A stretch of 64,000 nucleotides of DNA from NCBI GenBank assembly GCA_963758025.1, contig CAVWUA010000007.1, forward strand, positions 1 through 64,000. Reading direction: 5' to 3'. Source of the stretch: CAVWUA01 sp963758025 (GTDB lineage: Bacteria > Planctomycetota > Planctomycetia > Isosphaerales > Isosphaeraceae). The translations under genes and the position numbers were made by a program. Under the pieces are notes generated by a model. The model searched no databases. It was not told the origin of the DNA and saw only the letters and a program-made list of their open reading frames with translations. This document shows, piece after piece, positions 41,867-50,159 of this stretch. Every line of letters starts with the position of its first letter. Positions within the stretch are counted from its first letter, which is position 1.

Positions 41867-42072
41867 CCCTACGTTCCCGATTGGGCCGACTGGAGAGGAC
41901 CGCGCCACGCCCCGTTTCCCCCTGGCGGGTGTCGCGGGAGATGCGTCGTGCCCTGCAAAAGTGCTACGGCGACCGAGAGGCCGACCCGTTCGACCGGCCG
42001 ATGATGACCTGGCCAGAAGTTGAGGCGATCGTCTCCAAGGTCTATCGCGTTGAGTGGGAGACGATGGCATGA
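41863..42072 (+). CDS. Small protein with RxRxxRLER N-terminal motif, member 1
   Basis: 69 residues, MTLRSRLGRLERTAPRPVSP, then MRRALQKCYGDREADPFDRP. ATG overlaps the stop of the gene before and its stop overlaps the next ATG, so translation is coupled on both sides. The basic N-terminal motif is shared with the next two genes. No known domain. Confidence 0.7.
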   Translation: MTLRSRLGRLERTAPRPVSPWRVSREMRRALQKCYGDREADPFDRPMMTWPEVEAIVSKVYRVEWETMA

Positions 42073-42317
42073 TCCTGCGCGGTCGCATCGATCGGCTGGA
42101 ACGGCTCGCCCCGCCCCGGCGTCTCGCCCCTGCCGAGCTGTCCGACCGCGACCTCGTTCGGGTGGCCCTCGGGAGGCCGGACCTGTCGCCGTGGCAGGCC
42201 GAAGCGATCATCGCACGCGCGGTGGCACGCGACCCGATGTGGACCGATCCGAGGCCGCCGGCGCAGTTGACCGATAGGGAACTGGAGGCGCGGCTTTTGT
42301 TCCTGCTGGCGCCCTGA
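42069..42317 (+). CDS. Small protein with RxRxxRLER N-terminal motif, member 2
   Basis: 82 residues, MILRGRIDRLERLAPPRR, then LSDRDLVRVALGRPDLSPW and QLTDRELEARLLFLLA. The repeated L(S/T)DR(D/E)L suggests two short similar helices. Coupled to the gene before by ATGA. No known domain. Confidence 0.7.
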   Translation: MILRGRIDRLERLAPPRRLAPAELSDRDLVRVALGRPDLSPWQAEAIIARAVARDPMWTDPRPPAQLTDRELEARLLFLLAP

Positions 42318-42332
42318 GTTGGGGAGACGATC

Positions 42333-42545
42333 ATGCCCTCGCTGCGCTCTCGGTTGGATCGCCTGGCCCGTCGCCACACCGCCCACCCGTTCGGCTGGGT
42401 CTGGGGCACCCCGCCGCACCGCCTGGCCGATGATGACGGTCAGGTTCGCTCATGCTGGTACGATCCGACCTGGCACACGATAGGGGAAGTTGACGAGCGG
42501 TTTGTCGATGACGGATTTGAAGACACGAGCGTAATGGCCGGCTGA
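42333..42545 (+). CDS. Small protein with RxRxxRL N-terminal motif, member 3
   Basis: 70 residues, MPSLRSRLDRLARRHTAH, then FGWVWGTPPHRLADDDGQV and CWYDPTWHTIGEVDERF. It has its own ribosome site, GGGGAGA, and starts 15 bases after member 2. Only the N-terminal motif is shared with members 1 and 2; the rest is rich in Trp, His and Asp. No known domain. Confidence 0.7.
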   Translation: MPSLRSRLDRLARRHTAHPFGWVWGTPPHRLADDDGQVRSCWYDPTWHTIGEVDERFVDDGFEDTSVMAG

Positions 42546-42629
42546 TCCCCGGCCATCGCCGCCGGGCGCCCGAGGCGACCCCTACCGCCTCGGGACGCCC
42601 GGCGGCACCATCTCCGTAGGGGGGATAGC

Positions 42630-42893
42630 ATGGCGGATTCCGGGAATTCGGATCGTTGCGTCATTTCGACGCCGGACGTTCTGGAGCGGATGCGAGGCGA
42701 ACTGACACGATCCCTTGAAGTCCATGCCGATTGCGAGCTTCGGCTTGCTGTCGGTTTCCTACTTGGGACGCAAGGGCATTTGGAGTTCAAGAAGTCTCGG
42801 ACGCCGAAGCCTTCCCAATGGCCCCCAAGATGGGAGACGCTGGGCTTCTGGCTCAGATGGCCCGGCAGATTTGAGCCCTCGATTGGAGCGTAG
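42630..42893 (+). CDS. Hypothetical island protein (87 aa)
   Basis: ATG 42630 after AGGGGGGATAGC. It contains LERMRGELTRSLEVHADCEL and TPKPSQWPPRWETLGFWLRW. It lies in a lower-GC part of the island than the genes before it. No domain recognised. It ends six bases before the next start. Confidence 0.55.
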   Translation: MADSGNSDRCVISTPDVLERMRGELTRSLEVHADCELRLAVGFLLGTQGHLEFKKSRTPKPSQWPPRWETLGFWLRWPGRFEPSIGA

Positions 42894-42898
42894 GGCGG

Positions 42899-43627
42899 GT
42901 GGGGCGTCCGGATGAGTGGCAGGTTTCCGGTACTCTTGCGTACGGCCTCTACCAATCGACGCCCGAGCCTCGACATCCCGCACTTAACCGATTTGTTGAG
43001 GCCGGTGATTCGCTGGAACTCATCGCGCGTCGGTGTCTGGAGGAACTCCGATCGCCGATCCGTCCCTTGGTCAGTGGGCGCCGGGGATGGTACGCCCTCG
43101 TCTGCCAGTTGGCGTGGGAATACCCGAACGCTTTCACATTTGAATTAAGACCGTTCTGCTTCGCCGCCCCCCCCTCCCATAGCATTACGTTCTCTTGGCC
43201 GATGAGCGGACCCGCCGCTCGGGAAGCATTCGAGTCCGCCGCGCGGCATGGACCCGAGGGAATCAACGGAGCGTACCTCTGGGGACCGAATCGAGATGCG
43301 CGGCAAATGAGCATAGAGGCGATAGATTGCTTGTTAAGGATGACCCCGGCAAGTTCCTCCACCAGTGATGCGGACCACGGCCCCGAGGCCCCGGCTATGG
43401 CGAGCAAAGCCCCGATTCCACCAACACGAGGCAAGGGATCAAAAGTACCCAAGCAGATATATTTCGAGGCTTTCGACCTCCATGTGAAGGCGGGATGGGA
43501 TCAGACTGCGGTCGCTCACAAGCTCTCCGAGTCTCACGGCCGATCTGTGAGTCAGGGTGAAGTGTCGCGGTGGGTCCGTATGGTCCGAGAATGGCATGAG
43601 GCGGGCGCGCCCTTCACCGAAGGCTAA
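42899..43627 (+). CDS. Hypothetical island protein with possible C-terminal HTH (242 aa)
   Basis: GTG start at 42899. The first 150 residues (ALNRFVEAGDSLELIARRCL, GWYALVCQLAWEYPNAF, FSWPMSGPAAREAFESA) match no family I know. A Pro/Ser-rich linker leads to a C-terminal helical part, FDLHVKAGWDQTAVAHKLSE, then VSQGEVSRWVRMVREWH, which looks like a helix-turn-helix of the resolvase/transposase type. Base composition is less GC-rich than the neighbours. It is uninterrupted, unlike much of the island. It is possibly a regulator. Confidence 0.6.
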   Translation: MGRPDEWQVSGTLAYGLYQSTPEPRHPALNRFVEAGDSLELIARRCLEELRSPIRPLVSGRRGWYALVCQLAWEYPNAFTFELRPFCFAAPPSHSITFSWPMSGPAAREAFESAARHGPEGINGAYLWGPNRDARQMSIEAIDCLLRMTPASSSTSDADHGPEAPAMASKAPIPPTRGKGSKVPKQIYFEAFDLHVKAGWDQTAVAHKLSESHGRSVSQGEVSRWVRMVREWHEAGAPFTEG

Positions 43628-43730
43628 CCCCGAGACGAAGCCGAAGACGTTCTCCACCGACCCGAGCCGGCTGGATATCGGCCCCCGCCGACAAAAATAA
43701 TGCGCGGCGCAAGCTGCTATATCGCAACCC

Positions 43731-43768
43731 TATGCGCGCGATATGCGCGCCCCGTTGCGCATATGCGC
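43731..43768. repeat. Phased (A)TATGCGC repeats with a 12-bp palindrome
   Basis: TATGCGC occurs at 43731, 43742 and 43762, steps of 11 and 20 bases, that is about one and two helical turns. The last copy lies in the perfect palindrome GCGCATATGCGC (43757-43768). The cluster is 50 bases before the start of the first HTH gene. It is a likely operator or a small iteron-type origin. Confidence 0.6.
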
Positions 43769-43818
43769 CGGACTCCGTTTGAGGCCGCATGGTGCGGTCT
43801 TCAATAGGAGCACCGAAC

Positions 43819-44031
43819 ATGCCGTTCACGAATTCCGATGACCTACTGACCCGAGCCGAACTGGCAACCCGCCTCGGGGTCAAGCCGGGGACGATCCGTC
43901 GATGGTCCCAAGCGGGCCGGATTCCCGTCCGCCGCCTCAGCCCCAAAGTCCTGCGCTACGACCTGGCCGCCGTCCTGACCGCCCTGGAAACACGCCCCGA
44001 ATCGATCCATCGGGAAGGGGGTGCCCGATGA
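43819..44031 (+). CDS. Excisionase/AlpA-like HTH protein 1
   Basis: 70 residues from ATG 43819, with AGGAG ten bases upstream. MerR/excisionase-type winged helix: LLTRAELATRLGVKPGTIRR, then WSQAGRIPVRRLSPKVLRYD. Such proteins direct excision or control element genes. It overlaps the next HTH gene by four bases. The repeat cluster just upstream is its probable binding site. Confidence 0.8.
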   Translation: MPFTNSDDLLTRAELATRLGVKPGTIRRWSQAGRIPVRRLSPKVLRYDLAAVLTALETRPESIHREGGAR

Positions 44032-44237
44032 TCGACCCCACGAGGCCCGAGGCCCCCGCCCGCATCGAGCCGATGATGTCACTCGATGACCTGGCCGCCG
44101 CCCTGAACTGTTCCCGCCGCGCGGTGGAGCGGTTGAAGTCGGCCGGGAAGCTGCCCCCGCCCGACCTGAAAATCGGCCGGATGCCCCGGTGGCGACCCGA
44201 GACGTTCCGCCGATGGGTGGAAGGGGGTGGCGCATGA
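44028..44237 (+). CDS. Excisionase/AlpA-like HTH protein 2
   Basis: 69 residues, MSLDDLAAALNCSRRAVERL, then KSAGKLPPPDLKIGRMPRW and the closing ETFRRWVEGG, a typical helix-turn-helix of the excisionase (PF12728) class. The ATG overlaps the end of HTH protein 1, and its stop overlaps the start of the DUF3987 gene, so all three are coupled. Two adjacent, different HTH genes before the replication genes suggest a two-part switch. Confidence 0.8.
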   Translation: MIDPTRPEAPARIEPMMSLDDLAAALNCSRRAVERLKSAGKLPPPDLKIGRMPRWRPETFRRWVEGGGA

Positions 44238-46062
44238 GCCGCCGCCGAATCGCCTGGACGATACAACGGCTGTTGATCGGCCATGACCTGAACGGGGAGC
44301 TAACCGAACTCCCCGAGCCCTACCGAGGAATGGCCGATCACCTGGCCCGCGTGCCGGTGGATGACTCCCTGACGGGATCGGCCCGCCGCGAAGCCCTGGC
44401 CGCCGCCCGGGCGCCGCTGTGGGATGCGATGGTGACGACGCTTTCTGACCGGGACGACCTCATTCGCGCCGTGGTCGATGCCGACCCGGACGGCCCGACG
44501 CCGGACCCCGAGGCCGACGGTCCGCCGGATCGGCTCGAATGGCCCGAGGAACCGAAGCCCGTCCGCGATGATCTCCGCCCCGTCCCGGCGCTGGAACCGG
44601 GGATGATCCCCGGACCCGTGCGCAAGTGGCTGGCGGACATCGCGGCCCGGGTTTCCTGCCCCCTGGGTTTCCCCGCCATCGCCGCCGTGGTGGCCCTGTC
44701 GATCGTGCTCGGGCGCAAGGTGGCGATCCGGCCCAAGCGGCACGATGACTGGACGGTGGTGGCGAACCTCTGGGGGGCGATCATCGGCCGACCCGGCGTG
44801 ATGAAGACGCCCGCCTTGACCGAGGCGACGAAGCCCCTCCGCCGCCTGGAAGCCGAGGCCCGCAAGCACCACGAGGCCGCCCGACAAGCCTATGAGGCGG
44901 CTTGCCTCGTGGCCGCCGCGCAGGCCGCCGCCGCCAAGGACGCGATGAAGGCCGCCGCCAAGAAAGGGACGCCCAAGGCGGAGCTAGACGCCCTGGCCCG
45001 CGATGCTTTGAAGGCCTCCCTTCCCGCCGAGCCGATCCTACGCCGCTACACGTCGTCCGATCCGACGGTGGAAGCCCTCGGGGACTTGCTCCGCGACAAC
45101 CCCGCCGGTATCGGCATCATCCGGGACGAACTGACCGGGTGGATGCGTTCCCTGGACAAGGCGGGACGCGAGTGCGACCGTGCGTTCTACCTGGAAGGGT
45201 GGAACGGCGGGGGCATGGGGTTCCAGTATGACCGGATCGGGCGGGGGAACATCCTCATCCCGAATCCCTGCGTGTCGATCCTCGGGGGGATGCAGCCCGG
45301 CCCGCTGCGCTCGCTCTTGCGAGGGGTGGCCCGAGGCGACGACGCCGATGATGGCTTGATCTCCCGGTTCCAGTTGCTCGTCTGGCCCGAGACCTCCGCC
45401 CGCTGGCGGAATGTCGATCGGTGGCCCGACACGGCGGAGAAGAATCGGGCCTTTGCGATCTTCCGATTCCTCGATGAGCTGGACCCGGCGGACATCGACG
45501 CCACGCCGGATGAGGACGACGGCCCGCCGTTCCTGCGCTTCGAGCATGAGGCCCAGGAGTGCTTCGACTCGTGGCGGGACGTTCTGGAGAACCAGAAGCT
45601 CCGCACGCCGGACGAAAGCCCGCTGGTCGAGAGCCACCTGTCCAAGTATCGGTCCCTCATGCCGAGCCTGGCCCTGCTGTTCCATCTCATCGACGTGGCC
45701 GACGGCGCGGGGGTGAGTCCGGTCGGATTCGCGCCGCCGAGCTGGCCGTCCGTTGGTGCGATCACCTGGAATCGCACGCCCGGCGGGTCTATGCGAGCGT
45801 GGCGGACCCGGACCTGGAACCGGCCCGCGCCCTGTCGGCGAAGATCAAGGCCGGCACTTTGCCGAGTCCGTTCGCCTACCGCGACGTGTACCGACATTGC
45901 TGGTCGAACCTGGACACGCCCGACGCCGCCCGCCGCGCCGTGGCGATCCTGGAACCCCTCGGGTGGGTTCGGATCGTGGAAGACCGCAACACCGGGGGCT
46001 CGCCTCGGGAGGACATCCACATCCATCCGACCCTGCCCCGCAAGCCATCCGATGATTCTTGA
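44234..46062 (+). CDS. DUF3987 (YfjI-like) protein, probable replication helicase/primase partner (one frameshift)
   Basis: About 609 residues. The DUF3987 core begins near residue 145 (GFPAIAAVVALSIVLGRKVA) and has the modified P-loop GRPGVMKTPALTEA near residues 185-197, an Ala/Lys-rich coiled stretch, then GIGIIRDELTGWMRSLDKAG, FYLEGWNGG, SILGGMQPGPL and DDGLISRFQLLVWP, the usual family order. Near 45.71 kb the frame changes and ends with a winged-helix-like part (FAYRDVYRHCWSNLDTPD). DUF3987 proteins occur in phages and satellites next to primases, as here, and are thought to act in element replication. Confidence 0.85.
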
Positions 46063-46179
46063 AAACGTCCCTCTCGGGAACTGACAAAACCGCCAAAAGC
46101 CCCGAGTGGTCCCGTCAGGCCCCCTTATGTCAGTTTTGTCAGTGCATCGGATAGGGCATCCTCGATAGTGGGATTCATC

Positions 46180-47346
46180 GTGACCGCACCGAATCGCATC
46201 GACTGGAAGATGGTCCGGGAGTCGATCGACCTGGCCGCCGTCATCTCCCGAGAGATCGGGGAGCCGCCCGGCCGGCGCGGCGCCCGATCCGCCCGGCCGT
46301 GGTGGTCCTGCCCGTTCCACGATGACCCGAACCCCTCGATGACCTTGACCAAGAACCGGAAGGGGTTCCGCTGCTATGGCTGTGGGGCGCATGGGGACGC
46401 GGTGGGGTTCATTCTCCAGTTGTTCCCCGGCATGTCCTTCCCCGAGGCCGTCGCCCACCTGACCGGGAATGGGGCCGCCTCGGGACGCCCGAGGCCCCGC
46501 CTGACACCCCGGCCCGCGCTGGCCCGCCCGCCCGATCCCGAGGCCCGGCCGAAGATGACCGAGGCGGAGGCCGCCGCCCTCGTGGCCGACGCCGAACGCC
46601 GGCTGTGGACGCCCGAGGGGGCGGAGGCGCTGGCCTACCTGCGCGGCCCCGAACGCCACCTGACCGATGCGACGATCCGCGCCGCCCGGCTCGGGTGGAC
46701 GCCTCGGGCGGAGGGTGCCCCCTGGAAGCCGCCGGGGGTGGTCCTCTCGTGGTGGCACGGTTCGACGCTGGCCCTGGTCAAGCTCCGCCCGCCCGCGTGG
46801 TGGCGCGAGCGGTTCCCCGAGGACAACCGGCCACCGAAGTACATCGAAGCGTATCGCAACCCCGCCGCCCCTCCCGGCATCTATCCCGGCCCCGAGGCGA
46901 TCCGGCCCGGCCGCCCTCTGGTCATCGCGGAGGGGGAGTTTGACGCCCTCTTGCTGGCGCAAGAGCTGTCCGACCTGGCCGCCGTGGTGACGCTGGGAAG
47001 CGCCTCGGGACGCCCGGACGACGCCATCCTCGGGGCGATGCTGCCCGCCTGGCCGCGCTTCGTCGCCACCGATGCGGACGACGCGGGGGACAAGTCCGCC
47101 GACGCCTGGCCGGCATCCTTCCGGCGCGTCCGCCCGCCGACGCTCCGCCCTCATCCCGACGGCGGGGAGGACCGGCCGAAAACCGACTGGACGGACCTTG
47201 CCGGGTTCGGTGTGGACCTCCGCCGATGGTGGGGGGACATCCTGGCCGGCAACGCCCGCCCCCCGCTGTTCACCTGGCCCGAGCTGGCCGCCCTGCGCTG
47301 GGGACCGTCCGCCGACGATCCGACGCCGGGGATCATGGTCGGCTGA
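46180..47346 (+). CDS. DnaG-like primase with CHC2 zinc finger and Toprim domain
   Basis: 388 residues from GTG 46180 (an in-frame GTG at 46168 is possible; neither has a strong ribosome site). The zinc finger is CPFHDD (Cys44, His47) and CYGCGAHGD (Cys65, Cys68). The Toprim part has IAEGEFDALLLAQE (Glu251) and ATDADDAGD near 298-303. There is no helicase-binding C-terminal domain. It would make primers for the element's own replication. It follows the DUF3987 gene by 117 bases. Intact. Confidence 0.88.
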   Translation: MTAPNRIDWKMVRESIDLAAVISREIGEPPGRRGARSARPWWSCPFHDDPNPSMTLTKNRKGFRCYGCGAHGDAVGFILQLFPGMSFPEAVAHLTGNGAASGRPRPRLTPRPALARPPDPEARPKMTEAEAAALVADAERRLWTPEGAEALAYLRGPERHLTDATIRAARLGWTPRAEGAPWKPPGVVLSWWHGSTLALVKLRPPAWWRERFPEDNRPPKYIEAYRNPAAPPGIYPGPEAIRPGRPLVIAEGEFDALLLAQELSDLAAVVTLGSASGRPDDAILGAMLPAWPRFVATDADDAGDKSADAWPASFRRVRPPTLRPHPDGGEDRPKTDWTDLAGFGVDLRRWWGDILAGNARPPLFTWPELAALRWGPSADDPTPGIMVG

Positions 47347-47390
47347 ACTCGACCGAGGCCGGATCGACATGCTCCGCCCGAGGCGTCGCA

Positions 47391-47419
47391 TTGACGGTCT
47401 GGCCGTGGTATCTTAAAAT
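47391..47419 (+). promoter_or_regulatory. Sigma-70-type promoter of the toxin-antitoxin pair
   Basis: TTGACG (47391-47396), exactly 17 bases, then TAAAAT (47414-47419). The ATG of the toxin gene is 31 bases after the -10 box, with GGAGAG in front of it. Confidence 0.8.
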
Positions 47420-47450
47420 ACAACACGCCGAAACTGATGGGAGAGCGGCA

Positions 47451-47732
47451 ATGATCGAGGCCATCATCGTCTGGGACATGGAGGACGACCCGGACGGCAA
47501 TGTTCAGCACATCGCCGAACATGGAATCACCGTGGATGAGGCGGAGGCCGTCTTGAACGATCCTCGGAGCCGATCGGGGCGGAGTCGGCGCACCGGACGC
47601 CCCCAAACCTTCGGGTGGACGCCGACGGGGAAGTTCATCACGGTCATCTGGGAGGAAGTCCACGATGATCCTCGGATGATCTATCCCGTCACCGCCTATG
47701 AAGTCCCGCCGCCGCAAGGGAGAGCACGATGA
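47451..47732 (+). CDS. BrnT-like toxin of a type II toxin-antitoxin pair
   Basis: 93 residues. IVWDMEDDPDGNVQHIAEHG then ITVDEAEAVLNDP, a beta-rich centre, and KFITVIWEEVHDDPRMIYPV, TAYEVPP. The pattern (WD..N..HI..HGIT.EEAE at the start, IYPVTAYE at the end) is that of BrnT/RelE-fold RNases and related planctomycete proteins. The sequence is divergent, so the RNase role is inferred. It is followed by an Xre gene with a four-base overlap, the toxin-first order usual for this group. Confidence 0.7.
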   Translation: MIEAIIVWDMEDDPDGNVQHIAEHGITVDEAEAVLNDPRSRSGRSRRTGRPQTFGWTPTGKFITVIWEEVHDDPRMIYPVTAYEVPPPQGRAR

Positions 47733-48106
47733 AAAACACGACCGCCGACAAGGCCGACCTGACCACTGAACAGAAAGCCGCCGTCGCGCAGGCCCGCGAA
47801 CGGGCGCGGCACGAGCGGCCCGGCCCCGATGAATTGATCGACCGGGGAGAGCTGGATGAGTTGGTCCCGCATGGGCAGTTCATGGAACTCCGAATGCTGG
47901 TGGCGCGACTCCGCCGGATGCGTGAGGAGCAAGGTCTAAGCCTGACCGACATGTCGGAACGCTCGGGGATGACCCGCGCCGCCGTGAGCCGGCTGGAGAA
48001 CGGCTGGAACGGCAATCCGACGTTGGACACCCTGTTTCGCTACGCCGCCGCCGTCGGTGCGCATGTGTCGCTCTCCGCCGTGGCCTCAACCGACCCGGAA
48101 GCATAG
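47729..48106 (+). CDS. Xre-family HTH antitoxin
   Basis: 125 residues. A charged N-terminal half (QARERARHERPGPDELIDRG) would contact the toxin. The C-terminal HTH is LRRMREEQGLSLTDMSERSG, then MTRAAVSRLENGWNGNPTLD and TLFRYAAAVGAHV. The ATG overlaps the toxin stop. It probably also represses the promoter at 47391. Confidence 0.82.
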   Translation: MKNTTADKADLTTEQKAAVAQARERARHERPGPDELIDRGELDELVPHGQFMELRMLVARLRRMREEQGLSLTDMSERSGMTRAAVSRLENGWNGNPTLDTLFRYAAAVGAHVSLSAVASTDPEA

Positions 48107-48115
48107 GGAGGACCG

Positions 48116-49363
48116 ATGGCGAGCGTCTATCAAGAAATCCCGCGACCGCCAGCGCAAGGGCGCCTCATGGTACATCGCCTACACCGATGAGAACGGCCGC
48201 CGTTGACCGTCAAGGGATGCCCGGACAAGGCCGCGACCGAGGCCATGGCCCGCAAGCTGGAAACCGAGGCGGAGCTACGGCGCCGGGGAGTCATCGACCC
48301 CGAGGCGGACGCCTATGCCGCCCACGAGGCCCGGCCCCTGGCCGATCATCTGGCCGACTTCCACGCCTACTTGATCGGCAAGGGGAACACGCCGAAGCAC
48401 GCGGGCTTGATCCGAACCCGAGCCGCCCGCCTCATCGCCCTGGTCGAATGCCCGGCGCGTCTCCGACCTGATGCCCTCGAGGCCCAAGCCGCCTTGAAGG
48501 CTGTCCGCGACGAGGGAGCATGCCCTCCGCACGGTCCATCACTACACCCGAGCGCATCAAGGAATTCGCCCGGTGGCTGTGGCGGGACGGCCGCGCCCGG
48601 GAGAAGCCCTGGCCCACCTGACCAGCCCGAACCCCGACCCCGACCGCCGCCACGAGCGCCGCGCCCTGACCCCCGAGGAACTGGCCCGGCTGTTCCTGGC
48701 CGCCGAGCGCGGCCCGGTCGTCTTCAAGATGATCCGGCCCCGATCGGGCGATGCTCTATCGGGTGGCCGTCGGGACCGGATTCCGGGCCGAGGAACTGGC
48801 GTCCCTCACCCCCGAGTCATTCGACCTGGACGCGGACCCGCCGACGGTCAAGGTGTCCGCCGCCTACTCCAAGCGCCGGCGGGACGACCTGCAACCGATC
48901 CGGCCCGACCTGGCCGCCGCCCTCGGTCCCTGGCTGGCCGGCAAGGCCCGCCGGGACGCCCGTCTTCCCGATTTCGAGCTACCACACGGCGGAGATGATC
49001 CGCCGCGACCTGGCCGCCGCCGGGATCGACTACCGGGACGCCTCGGGCCGGGTGGCCGACTTCCACGCCCTCCGCGCAACCTTCATCACGCTCATCGTCC
49101 GGGGTGGCGCCTCGGTCAAGACCGCGCAAAGCCTGGCCCGGCATTCCAGCCCCATCCTGACGATCGGGACATACGCCAACGTCGCGCTCCATGACCAGAC
49201 GGCCGCCCTGGACGCGCTGCCCGCCCTGGACGCCCCCACGCCCCGGCCCGAATCCGCGACCCTGGCCGCGACCGGGACCGATCCGGTGACACCCGACTGT
49301 CAAAAAGTGGCAGCGCCTGGGAAGCGCAGGGGACGGAACGGGGCGGAAGCCGTCGGATGGTGA
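48116..49363 (+). CDS. Tyrosine recombinase / phage integrase (several frameshifts)
   Basis: About 415 residues from ATG 48116, with AGGGAGGA upstream. N-terminus MASVYQE, then in the next frame SRDRQRKGASWYIAYTDENG, then VKGCPDKAATEAMARKLE, the usual arm-binding domain. Core: LADHLADFHAYLIGKGNTPK. Catalytic part: VGTGFRAEELASLTPESFDL (first Arg), DFHALRATFITLIVRGG (HxxR), ARHSSPILTIGTYAN (second His and the nucleophile Tyr). At least four frame changes (near 48.14, 48.20, 48.5 and 48.75 kb). It reads toward the tRNA-Ser attachment site 112 bases downstream and is the enzyme expected to have inserted the island. Confidence 0.88.
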
Positions 49364-49474
49364 CAGAATGCCCCCGAATTCCCTCGGGGAGACGGCCGCC
49401 CCCGAGGGTCATCGTAACTCTATGGAATTGTGTCAGTTAGACGGCCCGAGTCGGGTTCTGTCGGTCACTGACGA

Positions 49475-49535
49475 GCGGAGGGGGAGGGATTCGAACCCCC
49501 GGAGACCTTGCGGCCTCAGCGGTTTTCAAGACCGC
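49475..49535. repeat. attR: 61-bp repeat inside tRNA-Ser
   Basis: Identical to attL at 37338-37398. It covers the tRNA from just past its 3' end to the 5' side of the anticodon stem, so strand exchange took place within or next to the anticodon loop. Confidence 0.93.
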
Positions 49536-49562
49536 CCCAATCGACCACTCTGGCACCCCTCC
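49476..49562 (-). tRNA. tRNA-Ser (anticodon TGA)
   Basis: Minus strand: acceptor GGAGGGG pairs with CCCCTCC, anticodon stem GCGGT/ACCGC encloses CTTGAAA (anticodon TGA), there is a long variable arm (AGGCCGCAAGGTCT) as in serine tRNAs, the T loop is TTCGAAT, and the discriminator is G. The gene is complete because the island supplies its 3' part. Confidence 0.95.
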
Positions 49563-49611
49563 GGACGGATAATGGACCGGGTCGTTGACGTTCTCAACAG
49601 GATGGACAGGC

Positions 49612-49995
49612 TCACTGCCCAGCTTCGTCGATCACATCTTCGGCGACGAAGATCGGCACTTCCACAGTCACGGCGATCGCGATGGCGTCGCTGGGACGGG
49701 AATCCACCTCGATCATCTCTCCCTCTTTCTTGATCCTGAGTTTGGCGAAATAGGTATGATCGCGTAACTCGCTGATGTAGATGTCCTGGAGTTCGCCCCC
49801 AAGCTGATCAATTGTGTTGGCGAGCAGGTCGTGCGTCAAGGGACGCGGGGTTGACTGACCTCGGACACGACGGTCGATGCTGGTCGCTTCAAAAATTCCG
49901 ATCACAATCGGGAAGGTCCGTTCGCCGTCCACCTCCTTCAAGTAGATGATCTGCTGCTCGTTATTGTCGCTGATGATGATGCGAACCAATTCCAT
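49612..49995 (-). CDS. Bifunctional nuclease family protein (DUF151)
   Basis: 127 residues from ATG 49995 (MELVRIIISDNNEQQIIYL). The frame is open further upstream but that part is not protein-like. BFN-domain features: KEVDGERTFPIVIGIFEATS, RPLTHDLLANTIDQLGGELQ, IYISELRDHTYFAKL and VDSRPSDAIAIAVTVEVPIF. The domain is found in proteins reported to cut RNA and DNA; the cell role in planctomycetes is not known. Intact. It lies between tRNA-Ser and valS. Confidence 0.92.
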   Translation of the reverse strand: MELVRIIISDNNEQQIIYLKEVDGERTFPIVIGIFEATSIDRRVRGQSTPRPLTHDLLANTIDQLGGELQDIYISELRDHTYFAKLRIKKEGEMIEVDSRPSDAIAIAVTVEVPIFVAEDVIDEAGQ

Positions 49996-50159
49996 CTGCA
50001 CGGGCACGGCGGTCGTCCCCCAACGGCGCGGCGACAACGCAATAAGGCGGGCTGGACTTCGGTTTCCTAATGGCCCGAACCTCGTGGCGTCGTGTGTCTT
50101 CTGATGATAGTAGCCTCGACGTGAACCGTCAACGAGCCTCGTGGCTCTCGGCCTCTGCC

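Larger units (their letters stand above)
37338..49535. mobile_element. Integrated genetic island at tRNA-Ser (12.2 kb)
   Basis: Bounded by the identical 61-bp repeats, with a tyrosine integrase reading toward the intact tRNA at the right end. The cargo is all on the plus strand: type IIG-like restriction-modification enzyme, short overlapping genes, two HTH genes, DUF3987 protein, primase, toxin-antitoxin pair and integrase. No capsid, terminase, portal, relaxase or type IV secretion gene is visible. Two segments (about 40.02-40.80 and 42.64-43.64 kb) are clearly less GC-rich than the rest, which suggests a mosaic. Confidence 0.9.

Noticed and set aside
45187..47391. 734-codon minus-strand open frame over DUF3987 and primase genes
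   Set aside because: Antisense to two recognised coding genes; Arg/Gly/Pro-rich as expected for a high-GC shadow.
41500..48106. CRISPR array or Cas genes in the island
   Set aside because: No regularly spaced repeat-spacer units and no Cas-like protein were seen.
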